From Sterolibacterium sp. (GTDB taxonomy: Bacteria; Pseudomonadota; Gammaproteobacteria; Burkholderiales; Rhodocyclaceae): a stretch of DNA of 47,553 bases. Shown in pieces: positions 18,633-27,636 of this stretch (position 1 is the first letter of the stretch; each line of letters opens with the position of its first letter). The stretch lies in contig JAGOVA010000015.1 of the NCBI GenBank assembly GCA_018061005.1, forward strand, positions 6,084 through 53,636, written 5' to 3'. Position numbers and translations under genes: made by a program. Under the pieces are notes generated by a model that worked only from the letters and a program-made list of their open reading frames with translations, searched no databases and was not told the origin of the DNA.

Positions 18633-19664
18633 ATGAGTATACGGCAAAACACCGACCCCACTGGCAGCCCGCGCCTGCCGGACTTCGCCAATCTGGGCAT
18701 CTGGCTGCGGGTATTGCTGGGTGTCCACGCGCTGCTTTTACTGGGGGCACTGGCCGCCAACCGGCAGTGGCTCGAACTGCCGGGCGAGCTGCTGTCACTC
18801 GCCGCGCTGGCCGAGCCGGTGCTGATTTTCTGCCTGCTCACCCTGCGCCTGCTGCAACCCTTGCTGCGCCATCTGCCTGCCCGCGCTGCCGCGTTGCTGG
18901 TCTTGACCATCGTGCTGTTCTGGGCCGGCGGGATCAACAGCGTGCAAATGCTGCTGGGCATCAGCAACACCAGCGCGCTGGCACGCACCCTGTTCTGGGC
19001 CGGCCTCATCTGCTGCGCGTTACTTTTGTATTTCGACCAGCGCGCCCGTCAGCAAACCCCCGCACTGGCCGAAGCACGCCTGGCCGCACTGACCGCGCGG
19101 ATACGCCCCCACTTCCTGTTCAACAGCCTGAATGCCGTGCTCGGCGTGATCCGCAGCGAACCCCGGCGCGCCGAAGAAGCGCTGGAAGAACTGGCCGACC
19201 TGTTTCGGGTGTTGATGCGTGAGAACCGCCAGCTGGTGCCCTTCTCCGAAGAAATCGCCCTGGCGCGCCAATACCTCTCGCTCGAACGTCTGCGCCTGGG
19301 CGAACGCCTGCAAATCCGCTGGCAGATCGAGGCCATTCCGCCCGATGCCCGCGTGCCGCCGCTGATGCTGCAACCCCTGCTGGAAAACGCCGTCTATCAC
19401 GGCATCGAACCCCTCAGCGAGCCCGGCGAAATCGCCATCGTCTTCAACCGGCAAGGCGATGAGCTGATGCTGGAAATCAGCAACCCGTATGATGCCACCG
19501 CCGCCACACACGCCGGCAACCAGATGGCACTTGGCAATATCCGCGAACGGCTGCAGTTGTTTTACGATCTCGAAGCCCGCCTGGAAGCCGGCCCAGCTGC
19601 AGACCCCGCCGTCCACCGTTACCATGTGCGGATCACGCTACCCTATCGGCATGAAATGGCCTGA
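18633..19664 (+). CDS. LytS/AlgZ-family sensor histidine kinase
   Basis: This is a 343-residue membrane kinase of the His_kinase/LytS type. About four hydrophobic segments fill the first 135 residues. The phosphoacceptor region is [19 protein letters not shown] (His160), followed by the N-box [12 protein letters not shown] and a short HATPase tail ([10 protein letters not shown]). The pairing with a LytTR regulator and position beside argH match AlgZ/AlgR-type pairs of beta- and gammaproteobacteria. The signal is unknown. I preferred ATG 18633 over an in-frame TTG at 18612 because the latter overlaps the -10 box. Its stop shares a base with the next start. Confidence 0.9.
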   Translation: MSIRQNTDPTGSPRLPDFANLGIWLRVLLGVHALLLLGALAANRQWLELPGELLSLAALAEPVLIFCLLTLRLLQPLLRHLPARAAALLVLTIVLFWAGGINSVQMLLGISNTSALARTLFWAGLICCALLLYFDQRARQQTPALAEARLAALTARIRPHFLFNSLNAVLGVIRSEPRRAEEALEELADLFRVLMRENRQLVPFSEEIALARQYLSLERLRLGERLQIRWQIEAIPPDARVPPLMLQPLLENAVYHGIEPLSEPGEIAIVFNRQGDELMLEISNPYDATAATHAGNQMALGNIRERLQLFYDLEARLEAGPAADPAVHRYHVRITLPYRHEMA

Positions 19665-20443
19665 TGAACCTACCCACCCCTGCCTCCTTGCGTCTGCTGC
19701 TGGTTGACGATGAAGCCCCGGCGCGGGCGCGGCTGCGCGACCTGCTCGGCGACATCGCCGATCTACTGCCGAACGATGTGGTCGGTGAGGCTGCCGATGG
19801 CCTCGAAGCCCTGGAATGGCTGACGCAGCCTGGCCACACGGCAGACATCGCGCTGGTCGACATCCGCATGCCACGCCTCGATGGCATCGGCCTCGCGCAA
19901 CATCTGGCGGCTCGCGCAGGCGCGCCCGCCGTCATTTTCACCACGGCTTACGACCAATATGCCGTGCAAGCCTTCGAGCTGAATGCCATTGATTACCTGC
20001 TCAAGCCCGTTCGCGCCGCGCGCCTGCTGGCCGCCCTCGGTAAATTACCGCGTCAGCCGATCAACCATGCGGCCTGGCAAGCTTTGTCGCCCGAAGGACG
20101 GCAGCACCTGAACTCCAGCGAACGCGGACGCATCCTGCTGGTGCCCGTGGCCGACATCCTCTACCTGCGCGCGGAACAGAAATATGTCACGGCCCGCACG
20201 GCCACGCGAGAATATCTGATCGAAGAATCACTCACCCATCTGGAAGAAGAATTTGCGACCCGCTTTGTCCGTATCCATCGCAACTGCCTGGTAGCCAACG
20301 CTGCACTGGCAGGCGTGGAACGCGAATCGAATGTCGACGGCGAAGCCGGCTGGGTCGTGCTGCTGCGTGATCTGGCGGAAAAACTACCCGTCAGCCGCCG
20401 CCAATGGCCGCAAATCAAAGCCCTGTTGAAAGACGAAACATGA
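19664..20443 (+). CDS. LytTR-family response regulator (AlgR-like)
   Basis: The 259-residue regulator has a receiver domain (acidic pair DD at 15-16, phosphoacceptor Asp66 in ALVDIRMP, Lys in YLLKPV) and a C-terminal LytTR DNA-binding domain at about 150-255 (DILYLRAEQKYVTART, FVRIHRNCLVAN, LPVSRRQWP). It is the cognate partner of the preceding kinase (TGATG overlap). It overlaps the next hydrolase gene by ATGA. In relatives this regulator controls surface and virulence traits; the targets here are not visible. Confidence 0.92.
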   Translation: MNLPTPASLRLLLVDDEAPARARLRDLLGDIADLLPNDVVGEAADGLEALEWLTQPGHTADIALVDIRMPRLDGIGLAQHLAARAGAPAVIFTTAYDQYAVQAFELNAIDYLLKPVRAARLLAALGKLPRQPINHAAWQALSPEGRQHLNSSERGRILLVPVADILYLRAEQKYVTARTATREYLIEESLTHLEEEFATRFVRIHRNCLVANAALAGVERESNVDGEAGWVVLLRDLAEKLPVSRRQWPQIKALLKDET

Positions 20444-21243
20444 CCTCCGCCCAGAAACGGCCGCCCCTGGTGTTCTCTCATGCCAATGGCTTCCCGGCAC
20501 CCTGCTATGCCAAGATGTTCAGCGCACTCGCTGCGGATTTCGACATCCGCTACCTGCCCCGGCTGGCGCACAACCCGGCTTATCCGGTCACCGACAGCTG
20601 GCCAGAGCTGACTCAGGAACTGATCGACTTCATCGAACAAGGGCCGCATCCGGTGATTGGCGTCGGCCATTCACTGGGCGGTTTTCTTAGCTTTCTGGCC
20701 GCCGCCCGCCGCCCCGACCTGTTTTCCGCCCTCGTGCTGCTCGATGCACCCGTCATCGAACCTTATCGCGCCAGCGCCCTGCACATGACCAAACTGCTCG
20801 GCTTCATCGATCGCGTCACCCCTGCCCGTGCCACCCGCGACCGACGCCGCACCTGGGCCACAGCGGCCGAAGCCATTGCCCACTTCCGCAGCCGCAAACT
20901 GTTCCGCCGTTTCGATCCCGACTGCCTCGCCGACTATGTGCGTTACGGCATGGTGAGCACGCCCGAAGGGCTCGCCTTGTGGTTTGATCCGGCCATCGAA
21001 TCCCGCATCTACTGCACCATTCCGCATCGCGCCCACCGGCTGTTACCCGAGCTCACCGTTCCGGCCGGTTTCATCGGCGGCCGCCAATCGGTCGAACTGC
21101 GCCTCTTCGGTCTGGGCGGCATGCGCGGGCGGCTACGCATGCGCCCCATCGACGGCGGCCACCTGTTCCCCTTCGAGCACCCCCTGGAAACCGCCACCGC
21201 CCTGCGCGAAATGGTGCAAGCTTTACGGGCTCCGGGCGATTGA
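20440..21243 (+). CDS. Alpha/beta-fold hydrolase
   Basis: The 267-residue cytoplasmic protein has the nucleophile elbow GVGHSLGG (Ser78), an N-terminal oxyanion-type segment (FSHANGFPAPCY) and a C-terminal catalytic His in DGGHLFPFEHP. Substrate is not predictable from sequence. The start overlaps the LytTR regulator stop by ATGA, so it is probably in the same operon. It ends 37 bp from the convergent xerC. Confidence 0.88.
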   Translation: MTSAQKRPPLVFSHANGFPAPCYAKMFSALAADFDIRYLPRLAHNPAYPVTDSWPELTQELIDFIEQGPHPVIGVGHSLGGFLSFLAAARRPDLFSALVLLDAPVIEPYRASALHMTKLLGFIDRVTPARATRDRRRTWATAAEAIAHFRSRKLFRRFDPDCLADYVRYGMVSTPEGLALWFDPAIESRIYCTIPHRAHRLLPELTVPAGFIGGRQSVELRLFGLGGMRGRLRMRPIDGGHLFPFEHPLETATALREMVQALRAPGD

Positions 21244-21280
21244 ACCACCCAATCACCCATTCCCCCAGCCACCCCTCCAC

Positions 21281-22249
21281 TCATTTTTTCCGCGCGCGCG
21301 GATGCGCTGTGTCGTACACCTTGGCCAGGTGCTGAAAATCCAGATGCGTATAGACCTGGGTCGTCGCAATGCTGGCGTGGCCGAGCAGGTCTTGTACCGC
21401 GCGCAGGTCGCCCGAAGATTGCAGCAAATGTGAGGCGAAGGAGTGGCGCAGCATGTGCGGGTGCACTTTGACACCACTGGCGGCTGCGCGTTGGGTCAGG
21501 CGTTGCTCGATGCTGCGCGCAGCCAGCCGGTTGCCGCGCTGGCTGACGAACAGCGCAGCTTCATGGCTGTTCGCCAGTTCGTTGCGCCGCGCCTGCCAGG
21601 CTTGCAGGGCATTGAGCGCGGGGCGACCCACCGGCACAATGCGCGTTTTGCCGCGCTTGCCGGTTACGATCACTTCTGCAGCGGGCTGATCGAAGTAACC
21701 ACCACCGCCACCGACTCGCCCCGGCTGAATATCGAGCGCGGCCAGTTCGGCCAGGCGCAAGCCAGAAGAATAAAACAACTCGAACATGGCCTGGTCGCGC
21801 AGCAGCAGGATTTCATTTTGCCCCGCGCCCGCAACCTCGTTTTCAAGCAGTGCCGCGCACTGTTCCACCGACAACGCCTTGGGCAGATCGCGGCGGCGTT
21901 TGGGGGCACGCAGACCATCGCAGGGATTAACGCGCAATACCGCCCCGCTGCCGCTCGTTTCATGCCGCCCCAGCCAGCGATAAAACCCGCGCCACGCCGA
22001 CAGCACGCGGGCGATGGAACGGGGTGACAGCCCACCCCCATGCAGGCGCATCAGGCACTGGCGAATATCGTGTGCCGCGAGCGCACTCAGCGCAGCGGCA
22101 GTGGCCTGTTCAAGGCCGGTCAGCCGCAGCAGTTGATCGAGATCGCGCCGATAGGCGGCCAGCGTGTGTCGCGCCAGTTGCCGCTCGTGCGCCTGCGCCG
22201 TGAGAAAGGCGTCGATCAGGGCGGCGGCGCCGGGCGCAGCCGGGCTCAT
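21281..22249 (-). CDS. xerC: Tyrosine recombinase XerC
   Basis: XerC, with XerD, resolves chromosome dimers at dif during cell division. The 322-residue protein has the SAM-like N-terminal core-binding domain and all catalytic residues: Arg165, Lys198, His265, Arg268, His291 and nucleophile Tyr300 (TTQVYTHLD). A glycine-rich insertion ([10 protein letters not shown], about 177-186) lies between the first Arg and Lys and is longer than usual. It is coupled to the DUF484 gene by ATGA, the common dapF-DUF484-xerC order. Confidence 0.94.
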   Translation of the reverse strand: MSPAAPGAAALIDAFLTAQAHERQLARHTLAAYRRDLDQLLRLTGLEQATAAALSALAAHDIRQCLMRLHGGGLSPRSIARVLSAWRGFYRWLGRHETSGSGAVLRVNPCDGLRAPKRRRDLPKALSVEQCAALLENEVAGAGQNEILLLRDQAMFELFYSSGLRLAELAALDIQPGRVGGGGGYFDQPAAEVIVTGKRGKTRIVPVGRPALNALQAWQARRNELANSHEAALFVSQRGNRLAARSIEQRLTQRAAASGVKVHPHMLRHSFASHLLQSSGDLRAVQDLLGHASIATTQVYTHLDFQHLAKVYDTAHPRARKK

Positions 22250-22908
22250 GGATGACGGTCGAGGGTTCGCAGCAGTGCCGCAGAAACCAGTTCGCCGATG
22301 CGCTCCAGAAACAGCGTCCCCATCTCCGGATAAAAGCGTTGCACGTCTTCACTGCCCAGTGTCAGCAGACCCAGCGTTTCCGCACCCTGACGCAGCGGAA
22401 TCAAGGCCAGCGAGCGCACGCCGCTGCCCAGCCAGGCCAGTGCAGCCAACCCGGTGCTGGGGCCGCAATACGGATGCTTGAGCGTATTGGTGAATTCGCG
22501 GGTTTCTGTGTCGGCCAGCGATTGCTCCTGCATTTCGCCAAGCGCGGCCACATCCCACAGGCGCAAGGCCACATGGGGAACGGAAAATGCGCCGCCCAGG
22601 TATTCATGCAGCTCACGCGAAACGGCAGCGAAGGTTTCCGCCCGCATCAAAGCCACCGTCAGCTCATGCAGCTTTTCCGAAATCACATCGTTTTCTTCAC
22701 CAAAACGGATCAGCTCGGCCAGCTTGGCTTCAAGCTGCTTGTTACGGTCACGCAGCGCACTCAGCTGGCGTTCGGTGATCGAAATGGCGCGGCCATTATG
22801 CGGATCGGTAATGACGATCTGCGCCAGCAGATCGGCGTAGAGATTGAAGAAATCAGGATGTGCCTTGAGATAGGCGGCCACATCATTGGCATCGAGTTCG
22901 ATTTTCAT
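22246..22908 (-). CDS. DUF484 family (GAF-like) protein
   Basis: The 220-residue cytoplasmic protein belongs to the DUF484 family: an N-terminal [19 protein letters not shown] helix region, a short coiled segment ([20 protein letters not shown]), then a GAF-like domain ending [31 protein letters not shown]. The family is almost always encoded between dapF and xerC, but its function is not established. It lies 23 bp after dapF. Confidence 0.9.
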   Translation of the reverse strand: MKIELDANDVAAYLKAHPDFFNLYADLLAQIVITDPHNGRAISITERQLSALRDRNKQLEAKLAELIRFGEENDVISEKLHELTVALMRAETFAAVSRELHEYLGGAFSVPHVALRLWDVAALGEMQEQSLADTETREFTNTLKHPYCGPSTGLAALAWLGSGVRSLALIPLRQGAETLGLLTLGSEDVQRFYPEMGTLFLERIGELVSAALLRTLDRHP

Positions 22909-22931
22909 GGAGTTCCTTTTTACGCACGACC

Positions 22932-23789
22932 CTATTCGGGTAGATCAATTTCACCGGTAAACACGGTAACGGCAGGCCCGGTCATAAAAACATGCGCCGC
23001 ACCGCCTGCCCAGGCGATCGACAGCTCGCCGCCGCGCGTGCTCACCCGCACCGGCGTATCGAGCAGACCACGACGGATACCCGCCACCACCGCCGCGCAC
23101 GCGCCCGTGCCGCAGGCCAAGGTCTCGCCCGCGCCGCGTTCGTACACGCGCAAGCGGATGGCATGACGATCAACGATCTGCATGAAGCCCGCATTGACCC
23201 GGCGCGGAAACCGCGGATGCGCCTCGATCAACGGGCCGTCGCGTGCTACCGGCGCCGTATCGACATCCGTCACCACCTGCACGGCATGCGGGTTACCCAT
23301 CGAAACAGCGGTGATGTCGAGGATATGGTCACCCACCTGCAGCGGTTGCAGCGGATCGCTGCTGTCCTGCCCTAACGGGCTGTCGAAGGGAATCTGGTCG
23401 GGCAAGAGGCGCGGCGCGCCCATGTCGACACTGACATCGCCATTCGCTTCCAGCCGTGGCGTGATGATGCCCGCGCGCGTCTCAACACGGATTTCACGAA
23501 TTTCACGCGGCTCGGTCAGCCCCTGTTCATGCACGAAGCGCACGAAACAGCGCGCCCCGTTGCCACACTGCTCGACCTCGCTGCCATCCGCATTGAAAAT
23601 GCGATAGCGGAAATCGACCCCGGCCTGCGTGGGTTTTTCCACCAGCAGAATCTGGTCGCAACCGATACCAAAATGGCGATCTGCCAGAAAGCGCGCACGC
23701 GCCGGGCTCAAAGTCACCGACTGGCGCACGGCATCGATGACCACAAAGTCATTACCCAAACCGTGCATTTTGCTGAAGCGGAGTTTCAT
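22932..23789 (-). CDS. dapF: Diaminopimelate epimerase
   Basis: DapF converts LL- to meso-diaminopimelate for lysine and peptidoglycan synthesis. The 285-residue protein has the two cysteine acid-base residues, Cys75 in EQCGNGARC and Cys226 in [10 protein letters not shown], and the N-terminal [13 protein letters not shown] signature. It precedes DUF484 and xerC. Upstream lie a decayed toxin gene and the lipid A acyltransferases. Confidence 0.97.
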   Translation of the reverse strand: MKLRFSKMHGLGNDFVVIDAVRQSVTLSPARARFLADRHFGIGCDQILLVEKPTQAGVDFRYRIFNADGSEVEQCGNGARCFVRFVHEQGLTEPREIREIRVETRAGIITPRLEANGDVSVDMGAPRLLPDQIPFDSPLGQDSSDPLQPLQVGDHILDITAVSMGNPHAVQVVTDVDTAPVARDGPLIEAHPRFPRRVNAGFMQIVDRHAIRLRVYERGAGETLACGTGACAAVVAGIRRGLLDTPVRVSTRGGELSIAWAGGAAHVFMTGPAVTVFTGEIDLPE

Positions 23790-23879
23790 GGAAGGGGTGA
23801 GATCATCCGTCAGATAGAAAGTGTTGATATTAACCTGCTCAAACGCCCGGTGTCTGCCCCTGCAAGCCGATCAGGCGCA

Positions 23880-24180
23880 TCAACGGGTCTCACGCCAGTC
23901 TTCAACACACAAACCGCCGACACACCTGAACTCGCCTATATTGGAGGCCACAACGATCAACCCGTGCGTTTCAATGCAGCACGAATGGCGGCGGCCGCCT
24001 GTGCATCCGCCCGTTCAAAGGCCACCGTGTGCGTAACCGCAAAGAACGCATCAAGAACAGGTGCCAGCTTTCTCGCACGTTCGGCATTGAGTGCCAGACC
24101 ATCCTCTATTTCCATGCGGGTAATCGACGAAATGGCCACAAAATGGCCACATCCTGTGGCAAGTTGACCTGCAAATGCAG
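23880..24180 (-). pseudogene. Decayed vapC-type PIN toxin gene
   Basis: Right after the lpxL stop, the minus strand encodes a stretch typical of the middle of VapC toxins: VAISSITRMEIEDGLALNAE, then RARKLAPVLDAFFAV and AAAIRAALKRTG, ending at a stop at 23957. About one base later, in another frame, comes a VapC C-terminus (LIVVASNIGEFRCV...VEDWRETR, stop at 23880). The N-terminal part with the first active-site Asp and about 20 codons around the usual IGPYDxLIA segment are missing. No antitoxin gene is beside it. It is a dead remnant, inferred by family pattern. Confidence 0.7.
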
Positions 24181-25056
24181 CTATTTCTGATACGGACTCA
24201 GCTCGCCGGGGGGGCGCGTCTTGAAGCGTTTGTGCAGCCAGAAATACTGTTCGGGGCGTTTCAGCACTTCCTGCTCGATGTAGGCATTCATGCGCCGGGT
24301 ATCCTCTTCGATACTTTCCCCCGGAAAATCCGTCCACGCGCTACCGATTTCAACCACATAGCCACGACCCCCGGGTTCCATCCGGGTGATGATCGGGATC
24401 ACCACCGCATCGCCCAGCCGCGCCAGCCGCGACAGGCCGGTGATGGTGGCCGCAGGCATGCCAAAAAATGGCACGAATATCGTATCGCGCTCACCATAAT
24501 CCATGTCGGGCAGATAGTAGAACGGCAGCCCGGCGCGCATCGCCCGCAACGCCGGACGCGTGCCTTCCTGCCGAGAAAGCAGTCGGGAATCACCAAAGCG
24601 CGTGCGCCCTTTGTAGAGCGCGGCATTGAACAGCAGGTTTTTCTGGTTGGCGTAAATGCTCACCATGTCGCGCTCCAGCGTCAGGCGCGTCCAGCCCATG
24701 TCGAGACCGACAAAATGCGGCACCAGCAGGATGATCGGGCGGCCGATGCAGGCATCAAGATGCGCCAGCCCTTCCACCCGCACGATGCGGCGCAGACGCG
24801 CAGGCGTAGCCCACCACAGCAGGCCACGTTCGATGAAGCTGCGGCCGAACGCGGCAAAATGTTGCCTGGCCAGCACGGCACGCTCGGCCTCGCTCATCTG
24901 CGGAAAGCACAAGCGCAGATTGGTCAGCGTCACCCGCCGCCGCTCGCGCCCCAGCAGGTGCAGCAACGCCCCCAGCCCGCCACCCAGCCGCGCCAGCACA
25001 GACAGCGGCAAAAAATGCAGCAGCCACATCAAACCCAGGGCAAAACGCACGATCAT
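24181..25056 (-). CDS. Lipid A biosynthesis acyltransferase (LpxL/HtrB family), copy 1
   Basis: This inner-membrane enzyme adds a secondary acyl chain to Kdo-lipid A. The 291-residue protein has an N-terminal hydrophobic anchor, the catalytic HX4D motif (VPHFVGLDMGW), the LPDMDYGERDTIFVPFFG segment and the C-terminal PEQYFWLHKRFKTRP motif of the family. Which position and fatty acid it uses cannot be read from sequence. It is coupled to the next copy upstream by ATGA. Confidence 0.93.
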   Translation of the reverse strand: MIVRFALGLMWLLHFLPLSVLARLGGGLGALLHLLGRERRRVTLTNLRLCFPQMSEAERAVLARQHFAAFGRSFIERGLLWWATPARLRRIVRVEGLAHLDACIGRPIILLVPHFVGLDMGWTRLTLERDMVSIYANQKNLLFNAALYKGRTRFGDSRLLSRQEGTRPALRAMRAGLPFYYLPDMDYGERDTIFVPFFGMPAATITGLSRLARLGDAVVIPIITRMEPGGRGYVVEIGSAWTDFPGESIEEDTRRMNAYIEQEVLKRPEQYFWLHKRFKTRPPGELSPYQK

Positions 25057-25931
25057 GAGGTGGAATCCTGTGACGGGGCCGGAGCATCAACAGCGGCAGC
25101 AGCGGGCAAGGTGCCGGCAGGCGCTTTGTAACGGTTGTAACCCCACAGATATTGCCCGGGATTGGTGGCGATCATGCCCTCCAGTGCCGCATTGAACTGC
25201 GCCACCCGCGCATCCAGCGTGGCCGCCAGCGGCGCACCCAGCGTGGCAAGCTGCAGATGATAGCCCGCGCCATACGGTAGGCGTTCCGCGTGGATCAACA
25301 GCACCGTCGCGCCATTTTCAGCCAGCCGCGCGGCCAGCGTCATGGTGTAGGCCGGTTTGCCAAAAAATGGTGCCCAGAGCCCCTCGCCACGCCCCGGCAC
25401 CTGATCGGGCAGGATACCGACCGCCTCGCCATTTTTCAGTGCCTTCATCAACTTGCGGACCCCGCCCAGATCCGCTGCGGCCAGCTTGAGATGCGCGCCG
25501 CGCCCGGCCTCGATGAACGGCTGCAACCAGGCCTGTTTGGGCGGGCGATACAGCACCGTCAGCGGCTTGAACGAAGCGTAATGTTGTGCGGTGATTTCAA
25601 AACAGCCCAGATGCGGGGTGAGGAACAGAATGCCGCACCCGGCCTGCCAGGCCGCCTCGACGTGTTCCCAGCCACTCACCCGCACCACCTGCGCCACCAC
25701 TTCGGTCTGCGGACGCAGCCAGAGAAAGGGCAGCTCCAGCAATCCCTTGCCCGCTTCGGCCACCGCCGTAGCGCGCGCCGCCACCGCCCAAGCCCCGGCC
25801 TGCGCGGTGTTTTCACGCAGATGACGACGATAGGTAGGCGACCACAGATACGTCAGCCAGCCTAGTAACGCACCGAGGTTATGCAGCACGGCGAGCGGGA
25901 AATGGGCGAGCAGGCGGAAGATGAATGCCAT
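25053..25931 (-). CDS. Lipid A biosynthesis acyltransferase (LpxL/HtrB family), copy 2
   Basis: This is a second, diverged member of the family (292 residues), with membrane anchor, HX4E motif (TPHLGCFE), LPDQVPGRGEGLWAPFFG and PGQYLWGYNRYK. The pair probably install the two secondary acyl chains of lipid A. It has an Ala/Pro-rich C-terminal tail of about 20 residues. It is first in the minus-strand operon that continues to xerC and is divergent from metK. Confidence 0.92.
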   Translation of the reverse strand: MAFIFRLLAHFPLAVLHNLGALLGWLTYLWSPTYRRHLRENTAQAGAWAVAARATAVAEAGKGLLELPFLWLRPQTEVVAQVVRVSGWEHVEAAWQAGCGILFLTPHLGCFEITAQHYASFKPLTVLYRPPKQAWLQPFIEAGRGAHLKLAAADLGGVRKLMKALKNGEAVGILPDQVPGRGEGLWAPFFGKPAYTMTLAARLAENGATVLLIHAERLPYGAGYHLQLATLGAPLAATLDARVAQFNAALEGMIATNPGQYLWGYNRYKAPAGTLPAAAAVDAPAPSQDSTS

Positions 25932-26045
25932 AAGTCAGCGATCACGCGAGCGGAGATGAGGTGGAGATTGTGCTTTTCACCCATTCAAGGCAGCCAGAGG
26001 TGGCGATCCTGACACCGCTGACACCACCCACCCGCATCACACGGT

Positions 26046-26075
26046 TTGACCGAAAAGGGTAAAAAAGGATAGCAT
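26046..26075 (+). promoter_or_regulatory. Candidate metK promoter
   Basis: TTGACC (26046-26051), an 18-bp spacer and TAGCAT (26070-26075) would place the transcript start near 26082, exactly where the first riboswitch stem begins. Confidence 0.45.
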
Positions 26076-26081
26076 TATCGC

Positions 26082-26138
26082 TTCCGCCGAGTTAATCAGG
26101 ACAACTTGCAGGGCGGAATTTACAAATACTGCTAAAGC
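26082..26138 (+). promoter_or_regulatory. Candidate SAM-II-type riboswitch in the metK leader
   Basis: A 7-bp stem pairs TTCCGCC (26082-26088) with GGCGGAA (26112-26118). The loop holds GAGTTAATCAGGACAACTTG followed by CAG, and downstream comes ATTTACAAATACTGCTAAAG. This matches the SAM-II layout: P1 stem, a loop with a TTAA and a TTGCA segment, a TAAA-like linker and a 3' GCTAAA. GCAG (26108-26111) can pair with CTGC (26129-26132) as the pseudoknot. SAM-II and the related SAM-V bind S-adenosylmethionine and sit before Met/SAM genes, so location before SAM synthetase supports the call. The 26138-26232 remainder lies before the ribosome site CAGGAG. Not verified by covariance search. Confidence 0.72.
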
Positions 26139-26152
26139 GTCGCCTGGTCTCC

Positions 26153-26207
26153 CCCCGGAACCTGCAGCGAGCCGCATTGCTGAACCGCTGTACTGTTGAA
26201 TCCGGGG
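26153..26207 (+). promoter_or_regulatory. Second hairpin in the metK leader
   Basis: CCCCGGA (26153-26159) pairs perfectly with TCCGGGG (26201-26207), enclosing an inner CAGCG/CGCTG pairing (26165-26169 with 26186-26190). It lies between the riboswitch and the start codon, without a U-run. It might be part of an expression platform or only a leader structure. Confidence 0.3.
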
Positions 26208-26232
26208 AATCATCTGATCAGGAGTCGCACCC

Positions 26233-27399
26233 ATGTCCCAAGAATTTCTCTTCTCTTCCGAATCCGTTTCCGAAGGCCACCCCGACAAAGTTGCCGACCA
26301 GATTTCCGATGGCGTGCTCGACGCCATCCTGGCCGCAGACACCCACGGTCGTGTCGCCTGCGAAACGCTGGTCTCCACCGGGCTGGTGGTCATCTCCGGT
26401 GAAATCACCACCAGCGCGCACATCAACTACATGGAAATCGCCCGCGATGTAGTGCGCCGCATCGGCTACGACGCATCCGACATCGGCTTCGACTACAAAT
26501 CCTGTGCGGTGCTCACCGCCATCAACCGCCAGTCACCCGACATCGCACAAGGCGTGAATGAAGGTCAGGGGCTGGATCTCGACCAGGGCGCGGGCGACCA
26601 GGGGCTGATGTTCGGCTACGCCTGCAACGAAACCCCCAGCCTCATGCCGCTGCCCATCTACTATGCCCATCGCATCATGCAGCGACAGGCTGAAGTTCGC
26701 AAAGATGGCCGTCTGCCGTGGCTACGCCCGGACGCCAAGAGCCAGCTCACCGTGCGCTATGTCGATGGCAAGCCGGTAGAGATCGACACCGTCGTCGTCT
26801 CCACCCAGCACGGCCCGGAAATTTCCCACGCCCAGATCGAAGAAGCAGTGATCGAAGAAGTCATCAAGCCGGTATTGCCCCAGCACATGCTCACCGGTAA
26901 CACCCGCTACCTGATCAACCCGACCGGCCGCTTCGTCGTCGGCGGCCCGCACGGCGACTGCGGCCTGACCGGCCGCAAGATCATCGTCGACACCTACGGC
27001 GGCGCAGCACGTCACGGCGGTGGCGCGTTCTCCGGCAAAGACCCCTCCAAGGTCGACCGCTCCGCCGCCTACGCCGGTCGTTATGTCGCCAAAAACATCG
27101 TCGCCGCCGGCTTGGCCTCCCGCTGCGAAGTCCAGGTCGCCTACGCGATTGGTGTCGCCAAGCCCGTATCGCTGATGGTCAACACCTTCGGCACCGGCAA
27201 GGTAGCCGATGAAAAAATCGTTGAACTCATCCGCGCCCACTTCGACCTGCGGCCGAAAGGCATCATCCAGGCCCTCAACCTGCTGCGCCCCATCTACAGC
27301 AAAACCGCCGCCTACGGCCACTTCGGCCGCGACGAACCAGAATTCACCTGGGAAGCCACCGACAAAGCCGCCGTATTGAAGGCGGACGCGGGGCTGTAA
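26233..27399 (+). CDS. metK: S-adenosylmethionine synthetase
   Basis: MetK makes SAM from methionine and ATP in the cytoplasm. The 388-residue protein has GHPDK (15-19), the [12 protein letters not shown] signature (119-130) and the [20 protein letters not shown]-loop-like segment. The ATG follows CAGGAG at a good distance. The 5' leader is about 150 nt with a candidate SAM-II riboswitch, consistent with feedback by its product. The last 78 bp, including the stop, reappear in diverged form at 29344-29421. Confidence 0.98.
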   Translation: MSQEFLFSSESVSEGHPDKVADQISDGVLDAILAADTHGRVACETLVSTGLVVISGEITTSAHINYMEIARDVVRRIGYDASDIGFDYKSCAVLTAINRQSPDIAQGVNEGQGLDLDQGAGDQGLMFGYACNETPSLMPLPIYYAHRIMQRQAEVRKDGRLPWLRPDAKSQLTVRYVDGKPVEIDTVVVSTQHGPEISHAQIEEAVIEEVIKPVLPQHMLTGNTRYLINPTGRFVVGGPHGDCGLTGRKIIVDTYGGAARHGGGAFSGKDPSKVDRSAAYAGRYVAKNIVAAGLASRCEVQVAYAIGVAKPVSLMVNTFGTGKVADEKIVELIRAHFDLRPKGIIQALNLLRPIYSKTAAYGHFGRDEPEFTWEATDKAAVLKADAGL

Positions 27400-27636
27400 G
27401 CCTCGGCTGGCCACAGCAATGAACGACCGCCGTGGCGGATGTCGATCTCGGCTTCCGCCTGCACTTGGCCGACCATCGCTGCCTGCACCTACCGACATCC
27501 ATCGCTCATCATCAGGGCTCTGGGACAACCGAATATCCGGGCGGTGATCATGAATAGGAATCCTGACATCTTGCAACCGGAAAAACAGTCCGACCGCTCG
27601 GCCGGAAGGGGATGACCGACCATTCGGTCGAACACC
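27400..27636 (+). other. Non-coding left part of the insert behind metK
   Basis: In these 237 bp I see no gene, terminator or attachment-site motif. Short inverted words occur near the right end (GACCGCTCGGCC and GACCGACCATTCGGTCG). Base composition is less C-rich than in metK. It is the left arm of the segment bracketed by the two metK 3' ends. Confidence 0.4.

Noticed and set aside
27400-27636. SAH riboswitch or ahcY leader behind metK
   Set aside because: No recognisable SAH aptamer and no ahcY follows; the segment belongs to the insert.
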